This document shows, one piece after another, positions 32,319-45,985 of a stretch of 64,000 nt of DNA (positions are counted from its first letter, which is position 1; every line of letters begins with the position of its first letter). The stretch spans positions 12,117,501-12,181,500 of the forward strand of contig NC_079880.1 in the NCBI RefSeq assembly GCF_029227915.1, written 5' to 3'. The DNA is from Hydractinia symbiolongicarpus (Eukaryota; Cnidaria; Hydrozoa; Anthoathecata; Hydractiniidae). The position numbers and the translations under genes are program-made. The notes beneath the pieces are model-generated. The model searched no databases. It saw nothing but the letters and a program-made list of their open reading frames with translations, and was not told where the DNA came from.

Positions 32319-33361
32319 ATAAAACATAATACACAAAATATATTTTCATATACAACATGAACTAATTAAGTTAAATGACATATAAATAATAAATCCATAT
32401 TTAAACACAACTTGATCAATTAATTAATAAACTAAGGACATCACGTACACTTACAATAATACATAGAAAACACAAGTAAAAGTAATATATGTAAATAACA
32501 CAAAGAAAAGAAAACCAAAAGTGTAGGCTGTGAGCCATACTAATACAGGAGCACTAATTATTTATTTTAAGTTTAGCATCAATATTTTGCTTTTTTTCGT
32601 AACAAAATGGAAAGAAAGCACTATAGGAAAAAAATTCTTGATAATGGCTTTCTTTGAGTATAAACATATAGAAAATACGTTTTAGTATAAAAAGTAAAAA
32701 CGTCAAGTAATTCGCCATGGCCTTGTGGTTATCGCGCAGTTGATACGATTTTGAATACTTTGTTTAATAACTTATTGCACAATAGGTGGCCTTGCACTCA
32801 AAACAAGACAGTCTTTGTTAATTTTGTTATTTTTTCAAGATTTGGAAAACACGCAGCAAAATATACAGGGGACAATTTATTCTCCATAATAAACACAAAA
32901 CCAAAACGGTTATTTCTTTGTAAAAAGTAATATCTCCATAAAATTCGATTCGCAACACGGCACTCCATAGCGTGACTTGTCCAGTGCATGGCTCCATATG
33001 ATAGTTAGCTATGAGATGGAAACCAATATAATCCTAGCAGGCGAGATAGTAACAAGCAAACCGCCAACTACTGATTTTTGAGGCTATTTTGAGAATAAAA
33101 GGCATTACGATGACTATAGTATTTACGATGACTTAGCTGGTTGATTAGCTTGTACTTTTCACTATGCTGAGAAAGTAGGCAATAGTGAACCCTACCGTGA
33201 CCCTTTGGAGACATGTTCATCGTGCAATCAATACAAATAAGGAATTCCAAAAGCATATAACAGTTCTGTTGAAACACTGATAAGTTATTTCCAAGATTTT
33301 TTTGGCACATTGGGAAGGTTGCTAAGTGAGGGAATAGTGCTCAAAGTATGGAAGTAAAGCC

Positions 33362-33985
33362 TACCTTAACGAGATAAATTTTTGCGGACTTAAGTTTTCG
33401 CGGTTTTCGCGGATTTTGGCCATTTTCGCGAAAATGTGTCTTCGTAAAATGTTTCCAATTCGTCGAACCGCGAAAATATGTCTCCGTAGAATTTTTTCTG
33501 TGTATAATAAACAAGTAAAAATAAGCCATTTTTTCTTCTATTTTTCACTTAAAAAAAGTATTCACATACATACAAAATTTTTTTTTTTTAGCATATCACG
33601 GATGTCTTTGCTTTTGACCTCGCCATTCGTGTTCCTTTTTTGGAAGAACTGGATCTTGATTCAAAAGATAATAACCGACAATGATCTCGTCTTTTGGCTC
33701 AGTACAGTGTTTTAACAAGTTCCTCATATTTTTGAAGCAATAAATGTCTGCGAGGGTGACATTTCTCCCTTCATACACTTTATTTATAACAAAAACGTCA
33801 TAAACGTTTCCGTTCTCGTGAAAACATTTCGACTATTATAACGGTTTTTATGGAAGATTGGTATTTTGAAAAACCTGAAACTTCTTTCTCTCAACATGAA
33901 CATCTGCGAAAATTTATCCACGCGAAATCAAATAACTTTCGATCCGCAAAAATATGTCCACGCGAAAATTTATATCGATAAGGTA
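33362..33985. mobile_element. MITE with 25-bp terminal inverted repeats and TA target
   Basis: The left end (33362-33386) and right end (33961-33985) match in inverted orientation at 22 of 25 positions, starting TACCTTA. If the outer TA is the target duplication, this fits a Tc1/mariner-type non-autonomous element of about 620 bp. The interior is full of TTTTCGCG/CGCGAAAA words. No coding capacity is seen. Confidence 0.7.
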
Positions 33986-35238
33986 ACCGAGCTAGCCTGG
34001 ATCCTCAGCAACATACTGTATACACTTTACAGTTAATAAATCAAATCCTAGCCATGTAAAGAAGGCTGCCAGGTGATTTGGCCTTTTAAAATCATTTATT
34101 CTACGGCAACTAGAATTTTTCCTTACACTTCAACATTATTGAATCTGCTTACATCGTACAGCCCAACTTTTGATATTTTTAAGTACGTAACAGGCTATAC
34201 TATGGTTTAACCACTTTTTACAGTCAACCAAGTATAGTAAATGTGACAATCCTTAATTTTTTTCAGATCAGGTTTTTAGCCGTCCAACCTCAAGGTTAAA
34301 GAAATAGACGACATTTAGGTATTTCGACTGTGCTGAGACGTTAATTAGCGTAAATGTTAATAAAAAAAATACTCAAAAGATATGTATCGACCCTGCAACT
34401 ACACTTTGGCAGCAAAACAATTTTGTAAAACTTCAGCAGCAAAACCAAAATCGATGTTTCTGCTGCGAGTTTTGGCAACATCTTTTTGCATTTCACCATA
34501 TTTTAACAAAATTTAATAGTGACCCATACCTTTCAACATCTTATTTTTTTGACCAGGCGTTACAGAAGGAAAAATCCAACTGTTTAAAAAGATAAAATGT
34601 GATTTTTATTAGCTAAAGAAAAAGTTGGTAACCTCATCAAATTTTTTTAGAAAGGATTGCAGTTGAACTCGTCACCTACGCCTTGGTTTTTACGCAATTC
34701 TTCAGATTTCATGGTAGCATAGTAGTTTTTGTTTTCTCCGCCTATAAAAAATTTAATACGTGCTATCTCCAACGCCTTGTCCGTTGCGGGGCGCCACTAA
34801 CGTTAATCGTAGCCCCGATCATAATTAGTAAACTCAACTAGCTTTTTGTCTATTTACAGAAAAAATGCAAATAATAGAAATCCAAAAAATTCTCAGTGTT
34901 TTGTATACCGCAAGTTTCTTCGCCTAAAGTGCCTCATTTGTAGACCAGATACAATTAAAATCACGAATAAATATAACATTTTTGGGCAGTATAACGCAAA
35001 ATCCAGAATGTCCTAAAAATAGTATGTATTAAAAGCCTCATAACACGATAGGTGATGAACCAATAAACATTTACAAGGTTATCAGACAAAGATTAAATTT
35101 AAGTTCGTTCGTTTCAGGATTGCTGTTTGGTTATTTACACTGTAATTTGGAGTGCTTTTACCATCCAGTCACCAACACTATTATTTCGCATAACACGTCT
35201 GTTAATTATTATTATTGCGTTACGATATTCGTTTCTGT

Positions 35239-38200
35239 TTAACTGGATGGTGGCGGTGGCGGCGGAGGGGGAGGTGGCTGTTGGTTCTAAAAAAATAAGA
35301 ATTAGGTCATTAATTCACTAATCAGAGTTTACTAATCACAGAGTTTAATAAAAAAGTTAATTATTAACCCATGGTGGAGGAGGTGCATAAGCGTTAGCCA
35401 TTTGTTGATATGGATTATATCCGTAAGGATTTTGCCATTGCGGATATCCTGTTGGTTGTTGCCATCCTCCTTGGGTTTGCTGAGGATAAGCCGCTGTTGT
35501 AGGCATATTTCCCATTTGTGAATTTTGTGGTGGTGGGGGAGGAGCACTTCCATAGTTTGGTACAGCTCCTACAAAAAGGTAAATCAACAATTTGTGTGCA
35601 ATTTTTTTAAGTAAATAACAGAACAATAACATTTACAATTGCAGTAATTTCAGGTTTTGTCATATGTCTTTCATTGAAATTAACTGATATGCCAACATGA
35701 CCTGCTGGTATGGCCTGTGTTCAGGCACAGTCTAACTGAGATTAGCGCGTACTTCTTCATCATCAATTACTGCGATATATATACTACTTATAATCAAATT
35801 ACAACACGCACTTACCACGAGCAGGCCCTTGCTGCCACGGTGCATTATTCATGTTCGCTGGTGAACCTTGTTGAGGTCTAGGTCCACGTTGCTGGTTAAG
35901 CCATGGAGGTGGTTGGGAATTTGAACCGACTGGTGAACCATACTGATTCGATGATTTATTTCCAAAGTTGACATCCATTAAAGATTTTGGACCTTGAGGA
36001 TTTCCAGATGGAGGTCCCCATTTACTCTCACGTCTTCGGTTACTATCTTGAAATGAATCTTTGTCACGGTTAGCCTGACCATGAGTGTCCTTGAACCCCT
36101 GTCATAAAAAGAAAGTATCGTAGGAAGGATTTTAATATCGGGGATGCTAATTTCAATTACCTGAGTTTTAATTTGTATGACAACAAACCAGTCACGTATG
36201 CCATTCACGCCGAAAGAAAAAGAAATATAGGACTTCTTACCTGTGAAGGAGGTTGGTGATCTGGGAAGGTTTTCTTCGCTGGTTGTGGAGCATCAACACC
36301 TAACTCAGCCATTAACGACATATACTATAACAAAAAAGTGAATAACTTGAACGACCAGCAAATGATGAATAAGTTTACTAGCTTTGGCTTTAGTTTCCTA
36401 AACTTTAAACAAAAACTTCAAAACGTCTACATTTTATAACCTCGTACCTCTGTATCCATTTTTGCTTTCTCTGCAAATGTTTGCAACGGCCCAGTAGAAG
36501 AATCACTACGAAAAAATTTAACTGATTTTAGCTGATGAACTAAAGAATGCATGTTTAAAAAGGCAACGTGAAAACTTACACTTGGGCACGACAATCGACA
36601 GCCACGTGACCATATCCACCACACTTGTGGCAAGTTATTTGACTAGTTACATTCTTCTGTTCTTGACATTCCCAGTGACGATGATCAGTTGCTCCACAGT
36701 TTTTACATCTAAAAAACGTAAAGAGTTAGAATGTTTCACTTGGTAAAGAATGCTGCATTTAACATAAATAATAGACATACGAAGAAGCAGTCATAATATT
36801 TTGTTAGAACTAAATTTCGGAAGTTCGCAAAACTTTTTCTATGGAAGAATAAAACAAGACGTTAGAGGAAATCGTTTTTAAAAAAAAGAAAACGAATTCA
36901 AGTTCTGCGAATAGCGAGTGTCCAATAACTTTCGTGGGGACATTCCCTTTATGGTAAATTAAAAAGGCATTACATTTTTCACTTCCATAGGCCGGATGGA
37001 AAGCGTTTATTCAAGCGTTATCTATTAAATATAAAAATTAAGGGCATTGAGAACACAATAAAAAATATTGGCAATATGATCTAACTGTTAACCAACCTTT
37101 ATCAGCTTAGATCTCTTTAAAAGTTAATCTACACTTACTTGATAATCTCTTCATCAATCAGTGTCCCATTTAATTCAGCCAATTCTCGTAACTGGTTTCG
37201 ACGGAGTTCATTTGCAGCATCAGGGCATTCAATTCCTTCTTTCACAATATCACCAACAACTTGTACACCCTTTTTAACTTCTTGTTCTGTTGGACCAGTT
37301 ATAAGAGCATGTAAGGGCTCGTCTTCCCCAGGCATCAGCTGACCAGGAATGCGCCCCACTTTTCCTTCTTTTACTGAGCCTTTTCCACGAATAATAATTT
37401 TACAACCAGTCTAAAAAATTAAGAAAATGCTTAACCAGAACAGATTTTAGGACTACTGATGAGAATTTTGAAGCTGATTTTTTTGTAAAAAAAGAAATTT
37501 TAAAGGCAATGAACACATCATATTGCTGTGTTTCACATAGCATTTTTTAAAGAAAAACACGTTACAGGTTGTAAGATTTGAACAGAAAGTTGTTCAAAAA
37601 TCTACTTTTAGAGAAGATTACAGAAAATCCTAGAGAAACTAAAACAAATATAATCTTGGTAACCTTATTGTAGGAAAAAGGAAATTTTACCATTCATTTC
37701 AATTTATAAACACCACATTTTAAAGAAATTGGTTACAAGAGTATCAGTAAAACTAATTATAACAAAATATTTCTGGTGGTATTTATATCGCACAAATTGT
37801 AACAATAACACCATCATCAGATGGAATTGCTATTAGGGAGTGCTAAAGCGAGGCAAATATTTTACAGGGAACACACATCTTTGGTTCAAAATATCAGAAT
37901 GTTTCTAGTGGTATTTATATATTGGAACTAAAGAAGCCAACACATATTTTCAGCACAGAATCTATATCGCACAAATTGTAACAATAACACCATCATCAGA
38001 TGGAATTGCTATTAGGGAGTGCTAAAGCGAGGCAAATATTTTACAGGGAACACACATCTTTGGTTCAAAATATCAGAATGTTTCTAGTGGTATTTATATA
38101 TTGGAACTAAAGAAGCCAACACATATTTTCAGCACAGAATCTATATTGCACAAATTGTAACAATAACATCATTACAGATGGAATTGCTATTAGGGAGTGC

Positions 38201-41200
38201 TAATAGTTTTAGTCCGTGTTTTGTAAGACAAAAATATATCTCACCTCTTTTTCTAGCCTTTTTAATGTATTTCCTCTGTAAATAAAAAGTAAAATCAATC
38301 AATAATACACCTGCAATTTTTTAATTCTGCAAAAAAAAAAAAAAGATATATGGGATTTCTTTTTTCAAAATTTTTGTGATTTATAAAACCACTTTTTTAG
38401 GAAAATATGATAGTTGTATGTAACAGGTATAAATGACATAAAAGCGAACACCTTAGCTCTAGAAATATATTGAAATTAACCGGTGACCTGCGGATAAATC
38501 CACCCTTTACATTATTAGTGAGACTGACGCTATTCTACATGGTTAGCAGAGTTCAATTACACAACTGACCTGAATAAAACCGGAAAACACTCACCTTGGT
38601 CCAATTAACAGACCAATAAAGTTCACAGCAGGATTTCTTTCTGCAGGAATAAATACTTTGTCACATATTTTTGATGCTGGTGGTCTAAACAGAAAAGAAA
38701 TTCTTCACAACAAACAACACATGTCTTCATGACACATTATGACTTTTTGACTAAAATTCCCATCACTTCTTCCATTTTCCAGCTTTTTTCGGCCACGATT
38801 TTATATTTATTGGACCTCAAATTAACGGTATATACAATTCTAATAAATTAAGGACAAAAAATTCACTCTTTAACACAGATTTACAATTCCACTACTTATT
38901 TTAAATAATAATAGTTGCGTGACAACATTTATAATATTTCTGATATTTTCCAAATTTGTGACAATCCCCAAATTTTAAAGAAAAAAGATCAACGAAAAAT
39001 GTAAATAATTATTACTTGTAATCAACCGGTGGCTTGTAATTTGGAATTTCATCAATAGCTTGTTTAATTAGAGCATGTCGCTCTTCCTCTAACTTCTTTC
39101 TTACTCGAAACTCTCTAGTGTTCAATCGCTTGCCCTCAGAGTTATAGATGGGCTCTGGTGAAGGTGATCTAACGTAAGAGAAAAAAATGAAAAACTCCAT
39201 ACCATTTGCTGCGTAAACCAGAATCATAACTATCATAATTAAATTTGCCTGACTTTATTTACAATGCTTTGGCTACACCTACAGCCTTAAAAATGCATCC
39301 ATTTTCGCTAAATTTTTGCAGAAATTTGTTCCTTATTCACCTAAAATAATGAACCTGTATTTTTTATTAGCATCCTGGAACAAGAAAATATTAATACTAA
39401 AATTAATATTAGAGCTAGAAAATAAAAAAGAATTTAGAAGTAATTTAAGTAGATGTAAACATCCAATCTTGTATATAAACACTAAAAACCATCTAAATTC
39501 TAAAAAACATTAAATTCAGTGTCACACAGTTTAGGCAGCAACATTGGATTAATGATATTCTGCCATTGTTTACACCACCACCTCACTGTAAATTTTAAAA
39601 TACCAGGTTCACAAAGAATTTTATGGATCATTTTTAACTTTAGTCTAAATATGGAATAGTTAAAATCAAAATTTCAGAATGTAGTTAATTGATTCCTTTT
39701 CTGTCTATACACCACATAATTGACACAAAACTGAATGGCAAGCGTCTGCTTGTACAGTTTTTAGAAGACTGGTCCAAACAAAATGCACTTAAAAGAAAAT
39801 ACTATACAGTACTTCATTTGAATTTATAAGGACACTAAATAACCATGCGATTTCACCATATAAGCTTGAAGCTTACACAAGGATAACCATAGTTTACGAA
39901 GAGCTAGAAATACGAGATTAAGCTAAAAGTAAATGTCATCTGCCAGAGATCTCTTTTTGACGAGCAACCAGCTGACGATGTGTTGTGTCACAAACCTGTC
40001 CGCAGGATCGTCAGGAATTCCCAATTCCCCTGTTCGAAGCTTTAACGTTATTTCTTCAATTTTAAATTGTACTAAGGCAGAAAATATATGATACATGAAA
40101 TACAGAATACAACAAACTGTTAATAAACAGCATCATATATACCATGCTAAAATCAGATACAAGAATGTTATCAATAATAAAGAGAAAATATAATGCAGCT
40201 AAAAATAATGTCGTGATTAGCCTAAATAAAGAGGAACATAATCTAAAAGCAGGTTATTATGCACAGGAAACATACACAAGTTTAAATACTGCCTTGAAAA
40301 ATGTAAAAGATGATATACATACTTACCTTAATTTAAACAAAAAGTTATTTTGAATCAACTAACCTAAATAGTGTTTCCTTTGTTCCTCAGTCAAATTAGC
40401 AGGTAGGGTTGTGGGACCATTCACAATTGTTTTATCTTCTTTGTCTCCCCATCGACTAGCTCTCTTGCGCTTTCTACGCGGTGCTAAATTAAGAGACTAT
40501 GAATTGAAATGTGATGTTTATTACATTTAAAAGTTTTGGTATTTACTAACAGGATAAAATTACCACTGCAAATCTTTGTATTCATGTATCAATAAATACT
40601 AAAGTATCATGTATACTTCTCACTAGCGAGTATACATGATACAGTATACAAATACCCTTGAAGACATTCTTTATTAAGTTTGGTTGTTTAGAAAGTGCTG
40701 ATCATTATTACATGGACACTACCCACCATCATTATTAGCTGGACTTAAAAAACCTTGGTTATTTCCATATTGTTGACCTTGATTAAAATTTTGTTGACCA
40801 GGGGGTCCATATCCTGGTGGTGGCATATTCTGATTGAAAGGTGGTCTTTGCTGGTACATGTTTGGTGGTGGGTATCTCATATTGTTCATAGCATGATTAG
40901 GACCATGCTGACCATATCCAGGAGGTCCATCCATCTAAATGTATTTTTACAAAAATTAAATTTTTTGAAGAAAAACAGATAAATAACATTCTAGCAGAGT
41001 TTATATCATATGACACTACAGCACGCATGTTAACTTTTCACATGTAGCTGAAGATTTGCTGAAATTTTTTTGGTAGATCATAACTAAGCTCCAATGCTAA
41101 TATATCTCTAGATTTAAATTTCATGTGAAAAGAATTTGATTATTTTGTTCAGTAAAGATGTTTTAAAATACAAAGGTATACATGGCAATTTTTTTTACAT

Positions 41201-43105
41201 GCGCAACTTACAAACGATAAATCATATATGTAAAATTTGCAGAATAGTCAGTTAACAAATTTTGGCGGATATTTAATTTGGCGAAATTTGGCAAATTAAA
41301 TCCTCGCCAAATTTTATAAAATTTATCATTCGCAAAATTAAATCCACGTAAGGTAGTTTGCATGTCAGTATAGCATTTGCGGGATTTGTGGGAATGCACA
41401 CATGGAATGTTATGGAATATTCTGATAGATATCAGGCATAGTTCTACATAAACCACAATGAATACAATACACTCTTGTTTGTTAGAGACGAAAGTGTGTT
41501 TTCCCAAGTTTTTTTAACTGCTGTTGTATCAATGTTTTCAAATTTTTTGGGAAACGTTATTAATAAATCGCAAAAGGTGTTTTCTTCTTATAAAGTGTGC
41601 TGTTCACAGCTGTTGCTAGGGTCAAATCGTGGACAAAATTAAAATGGCTTCCACAATTTTTTTTGAAATTTTGTATTTTTATCATTTTTTAAGTTATGGA
41701 AACTTTTTTGTATTGTTTTAATTTTACTGAATAAAAAAGTATAAAAACAATCTACTTTTCTCCTTTTTAAATATATAAATATGTTATACATGTGTGTTAT
41801 GAATTTCCGAGTTATTTCGTCGAACAAAACACACAAAACTAAAAAAACATTTTTGGCAAAAGTATATCATCTTTCCAACCTTGTGCCAACGTCACGGTAC
41901 TAGCTACGGACTTGAAAATTGGTATGGAGGGGCCTGGAAACATAGTTCCATCGGTCGGTACCGTGCACTGTTCGTCTTGCAAACTATGAGCTACTTTAAT
42001 TTAGGCACTAAAAAAGAGGGAAAAAAGTTGCCAAAGTGGTGCATGGCGATTTGATGTAGTGTGATCCCTTTTCTGTCTAATTAAATAATTGTCTTAACTT
42101 CTAAGCAAGTCACAACGATGGCGTTTAATGTTTTGGTAGGCATGGTTTTTCCAAGCAAAATTACGGGAACCAGGTGTTTACTTTGGACCTGATTGCTCGA
42201 CCCGGGAATCCTAGTTCGAAACCGGGATCGAAAATGTTGGAATAAGCAAGACAATGGTGTCTTAGCAATTTTGAAGCTAGCTAAAGTTTGGCAGAGCACG
42301 AGGTAAGGGACAAAACAGTAAACTACTTTATTTTGCAGGGATTTTAATATTATTTTTTGCTATAAGATCACCCTTTAAGAAATAGTTTTATAGCATGTAA
42401 AACTTCAAACGTGGCTAATTTTTATGTTTTTTTTATCTTTTTTCTTCTGTTTTGTATTTTTCTATAAAGAGTAACTATTTTTTGGTCCTAAAGTTTTGTA
42501 TTTTGCATCGTTAATTTCATTTCATTCTTGAGATATCCTATTTTAACTGAGAGTGTAATTCGAATTATTTTTTGTAACATTTTTGTCCGCTTCGAAACAG
42601 CCGTGTATTTACCTCCTCTGATCGCACAATAAGCTGCAAATGAAGTGTTATTTTTTCTGAATTATGTAAAGGTATATTGGCTGTTTTCCAGTGAAAAATA
42701 TTTTCCGCAGAATGTAACAGATAAAACAGAATCAGCCTGCCTAGTGCCACTTACAAATATTTATATTTAGCTACCCTGGTTGTGTTGTATATAATTACAT
42801 TGTGTGTATACATATTCAGAACCATAATACATTGTTACTTTATTCCATACTTTGAACATCTTACACTGAGTAAGGATATTTTTTGAAAGATTGACCCTAA
42901 AGTAGAAAGAATAAATACGCCGCATCTAGGACTGAGTGATTCCTACCTGGTTTTGTGTAGAGCTAGAGGCATTTCTTTGGTGTAGTCTCTCTTGGTGTTG
43001 TTGCCTGTGTTGTGCCAACAGACTTGGACCATCTCCTTTTTGCTGTCCTAATAATACTGGATGAATTTTGGTCAAGGGCATACGATTTGCCCCTGTTCCA
43101 ACCAT
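35239..43105 (-). CDS. SF1: Splicing factor 1 / branch-point binding protein
   Basis: Fourteen coding exons: 43105-42947, 40934-40727, 40483-40364, 40071-39996, 39168-39016, 38684-38595, 38275-38245, 37410-37139, 36708-36580, 36505-36448, 36324-36241, 36098-35816, 35568-35369, 35286-35239. They join in phase with GT..AG borders to 636 aa. SF1 binds the intron branch point in the nucleus and recruits U2AF65. Visible parts: a Gly/Pro-rich N-terminus; the U2AF ligand motif KRKRASRWGD (about 127-136); the SPSP phosphorylation site (189-192); the KH/QUA2 domain with IGPRGNT (about 266-272); two CX2CX4HX4C zinc knuckles (371-384 and 396-409); YMSLMAELG; and a proline/glutamine-rich tail ending in a polyproline exon. 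The N-terminal extension before the ligand motif is longer than in human SF1. A second RRRESKWG ligand-like motif is at 481-488. Identity is certain. Confidence 0.95.
37790..38205. repeat. 179-bp tandem repeat in an SF1 intron
   Basis: The block starting CACAAATTGTAACAATAACA occurs at 37791, 37970 and 38149, exactly 179 bp apart. Copies 1 and 2 are nearly identical and copy 3 is partial. All lie in the intron between the exons at 38275-38245 and 37410-37139. Confidence 0.9.
40604..40642. repeat. Perfect 14-bp inverted repeat in an SF1 intron
   Basis: The arms GTATCATGTATACT and AGTATACATGATAC are separated by 11 bases. They may form a hairpin in the pre-mRNA between exons 2 and 3, or be a relic of a small foldback element. 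Confidence 0.7.
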
Positions 43106-43695
43106 TTTTAGTGAACACTAATTTCTAATTTAGTACTGTAGCACGATTACAGCGATGGCCATGAGGCGGTAAAAACTTACGCCGCGTTCTGAAGGAAAAC
43201 GGAGAAGATTGGCCTGCCTCGTGATATTAAGTAAAACGTTTTACGGGCCATGCAAGGAAGTAGTCAAACTAGAAGCACAAAACATAAACGGTCAAGTTAA
43301 CATATATATCAATCGCATAAACGTTACACCACTTTTTTTTTAATAGTATTATTAGAAACTTTTCTATTTTAATACGCGCCTCATGATGTACCTCAAAATG
43401 GATAAACCTTTTGGGCAATATACCCCCTGGTAAAATACAAACAACACACAAACGAGGCTTAACATTACGCAACAAGATGGCATCCCCAACTCAAAAAAAA
43501 AGATGGCCAAGAGAAAAGGACACGGGTCGCTTTCGTTTTCACAAAATTATTTGCAATAAAAAGAAGATCTTTCAGCAGCTGGGCCAATTTCCAATGCAAT
43601 TTACCTGACCCGTCTTTAACGGTAGCTAGCTACTAGTTAGCTAGCTAGATTGATAACGCGCTATAAGTTAGTCTAGCTAACTAGCTGCCTACCAT

Positions 43696-43745
43696 GCGAT
43701 CCAGATGTTATATAGCTTGGTACCAAGCTATAACATCAGGATCGC
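43696..43745. repeat. 50-bp foldback palindrome
   Basis: The arms begin GCGATCC and are mirror images across a GGTACC centre, differing by a two-base indel and one base near the outer end. The sequence is flanked by AGCTAGCTAGC-type runs. Confidence 0.75.
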
Positions 43746-44559
43746 TTTGAAACGCTTCATGAATTTAATTTTTTTCTTCTTGTTTGACAATTTTTTGCAT
43801 TATTTCATTGAACAAAGTTTAAGAAGGAATGCTTTGGTGGGCATTAGCTTAGTGGTTATTGATGAAGATGTACTGATGTAGCATAGTTTTTATAACTCAA
43901 GGGTCCTTCGAAATTTTTTTTCGGGCCCTGTTAGTGAATTTTAAAAATTTTAAAAATTTGTTCGTGGCCTGAACATTCTTCGTTGTTCGTAAGTAATTCC
44001 TCTTTTCATCAATTCCGATAACTTTTATCTACAAGACACGCCCCTGAGCCTTCCAAAAATTTATCCGAATGTGTGTATTTCACAGATGGAAATCCGCTAA
44101 AAGAGGGGGGAGGGATTCTGAATCTTAGCGGCAATATCCTGCTAAAGGGGTCCGAAAAATTTTTCAAAGGCCCCCAATTTCTCAGAAGTACGATTTAATG
44201 TGAGTGATCATATAGCCACCAGGTTAACCCCCAAACATGTGAATGAAATTGTAGAGATAGCACATTAAAATGTTGTATGTTCTCTTCGCATCGTCCCACC
44301 GACTCATTTTGGTAAATAAAGAAACTAGTTTTCGCAAAATTGACAAAAACTCACAAAAATTAATTTCTGTAAAAATTTTTCCTTTATGGTGCTCATATGG
44401 CTACTAATAGTTTACAGGTCAGCGAAAATAGGGTCTGCAAATATATAAATAAAGACCCAATTAGGGCCCACGCTCAATTACACAACTCCTGGCAACATCC
44501 AAAGGCCCACATAATGTGCCATCTCCCCAATTTCCCTCACATGGCTTGTGTTAACCCAG

Positions 44560-44668
44560 GACTATGGTAACATTTACTTGCCCATGTTAAATCGCCATCA
44601 ACAGAAATCGAACCCCGGTCTCCCGCCCAGAGTACGAGAGCTATAACCACTAATCTACTGCGACACAA
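44560..44668 (-). repeat. tRNA-derived SINE head
   Basis: On the minus strand an A box (TAGATTAGTGGTTATAGC) is followed about 30 bases later by a B box (GGGGTTCGATTTC) with a degenerate tRNA-like fold. The acceptor stem does not pair and no CCA-side discriminator structure is seen, so it is read as a SINE and not a tRNA gene. Confidence 0.55.
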
Positions 44669-45985
44669 TGATTGACGTACGTATAATATTAATCAAAAAC
44701 TTTCGATTCAGTTTAAGTATGTTCTTGTTTTTTTCTTGTTTTTTAACACACTGAGACAAATGTGTGAACCGAACTAATTAACTAATAGATCGAGCATGAA
44801 ATTCCCATTAAATAATTTATTATTTTTCCTGCATAAAAATTAATTTCGATGGAATAATTCATTCTTGTTCTATGTCGATTATTAATGCATTTAATCTAAA
44901 TGTCATTATTGCAAAAACAAAAGCAGAAACGGCAGAGATATGCGAGAGGGGTGAACAAAACAAATAATATATATTGTCTTTTTGAATTCATTTATTATTA
45001 CCAGTAAATCATAAGCAAAGCAAATTTTATTTTGATATTCCCACCCCTCTGTCCCTAAATTATCGTTTTTTTAGTTTGGAAGTTAGGGCGGGAGGGTCAC
45101 CCGAACCAGGTATATTTGCAATCACCGCCTAACAGAGGGTATTGGTAATCTTCAAGTTGTAAGTTGCTAGTTATGAGTTGGTGAGTTGCCTCTTGGTAAT
45201 CAATTCCTGGGAAAATGTGGGCACTGAAGTTCATTATAATTGCTAAAAAAACGAATAAAATTTTCTACATTTCGTATAAAGAAAAGCATATAATTCACAG
45301 ACCAAAAAGCAATATTTACAAAATGTTTTGTGTTTGTAGAAATGTTACGAATAAATATATGTCATATAAATATTTCAAATCATTTATTATTAAATTAACA
45401 TAAAACCTGAATTTTATTTGCAGATTCAAAGTCAGCAACAAAGGGGTTTGTAGCTATATTGAATTTCCGAAGAAACGTGTTATTGTGTGATTTAATTTAA
45501 ATAAGAGTTTTATTTTGGAATTAGTTATGCAGAGGTCCTATTTTTTTAAAAAAATTGAGAGAAATAACTTTATTATTTTAAGTGTATAAAAATAAAGTTG
45601 TACCATAAAAAAGCAACCTACTGACCTTGGAACTCCCAATTCACGCAATTCATGACTAGAAGATTTCCTCTACCTTATAACCAATGTCAAATCCATGACA
45701 CCAGCTTTAAAATACAAAAACTAATAAAAAGAATCAAATCAATAAGAGTGCTACTGTTTTCTGTAAACACTTGTTGGTTCTCTATTAAGTTGTTTTAGGA
45801 AGAGTGCAGTAAAATAATTTGAAGGAAAGAGAAGAGCAGGGTTTTAGTTCAGATATTTAAATTGCTAATTTTTCAAAAACTGAGAAAAACTCATGCAATA
45901 CGATGCATTATTTGTTTGTTAAGCCTTAAATTTATCTTTCACAGTACATATTGTAAAAAGTTTAAATTAAAGATTAAATCAAAAG

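Larger units (their letters stand above)
30900..35238. other. Repeat-rich intergenic interval
   Basis: No gene seen. It contains a C15 run near 31495, the 36-bp minisatellite (31812-32318), a tRNA-like A box near 32716, the SINE-like motif at 33029-33055 and a 620-bp MITE (33362-33985). The AT-rich DNA beyond 34000 shows no structure that I can name. Confidence 0.55.
43106..45985. other. Head-to-head spacer between SF1 and the AP1AR homolog
   Basis: It must contain both promoters, but I could not pick out core elements with confidence. It also holds a 50-bp foldback (43696-43745) and a tRNA-derived SINE (about 44560-44668, minus). Confidence 0.55.

Noticed and set aside
31717-32360. Several long reading frames up to 191 codons on both strands
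   Set aside because: They are produced by the 36-bp minisatellite, whose unit length is a multiple of three. No splice sites or domains.
44560-44668. tRNA gene
   Set aside because: A and B boxes are present but the acceptor and anticodon stems do not pair well. A SINE is more likely.
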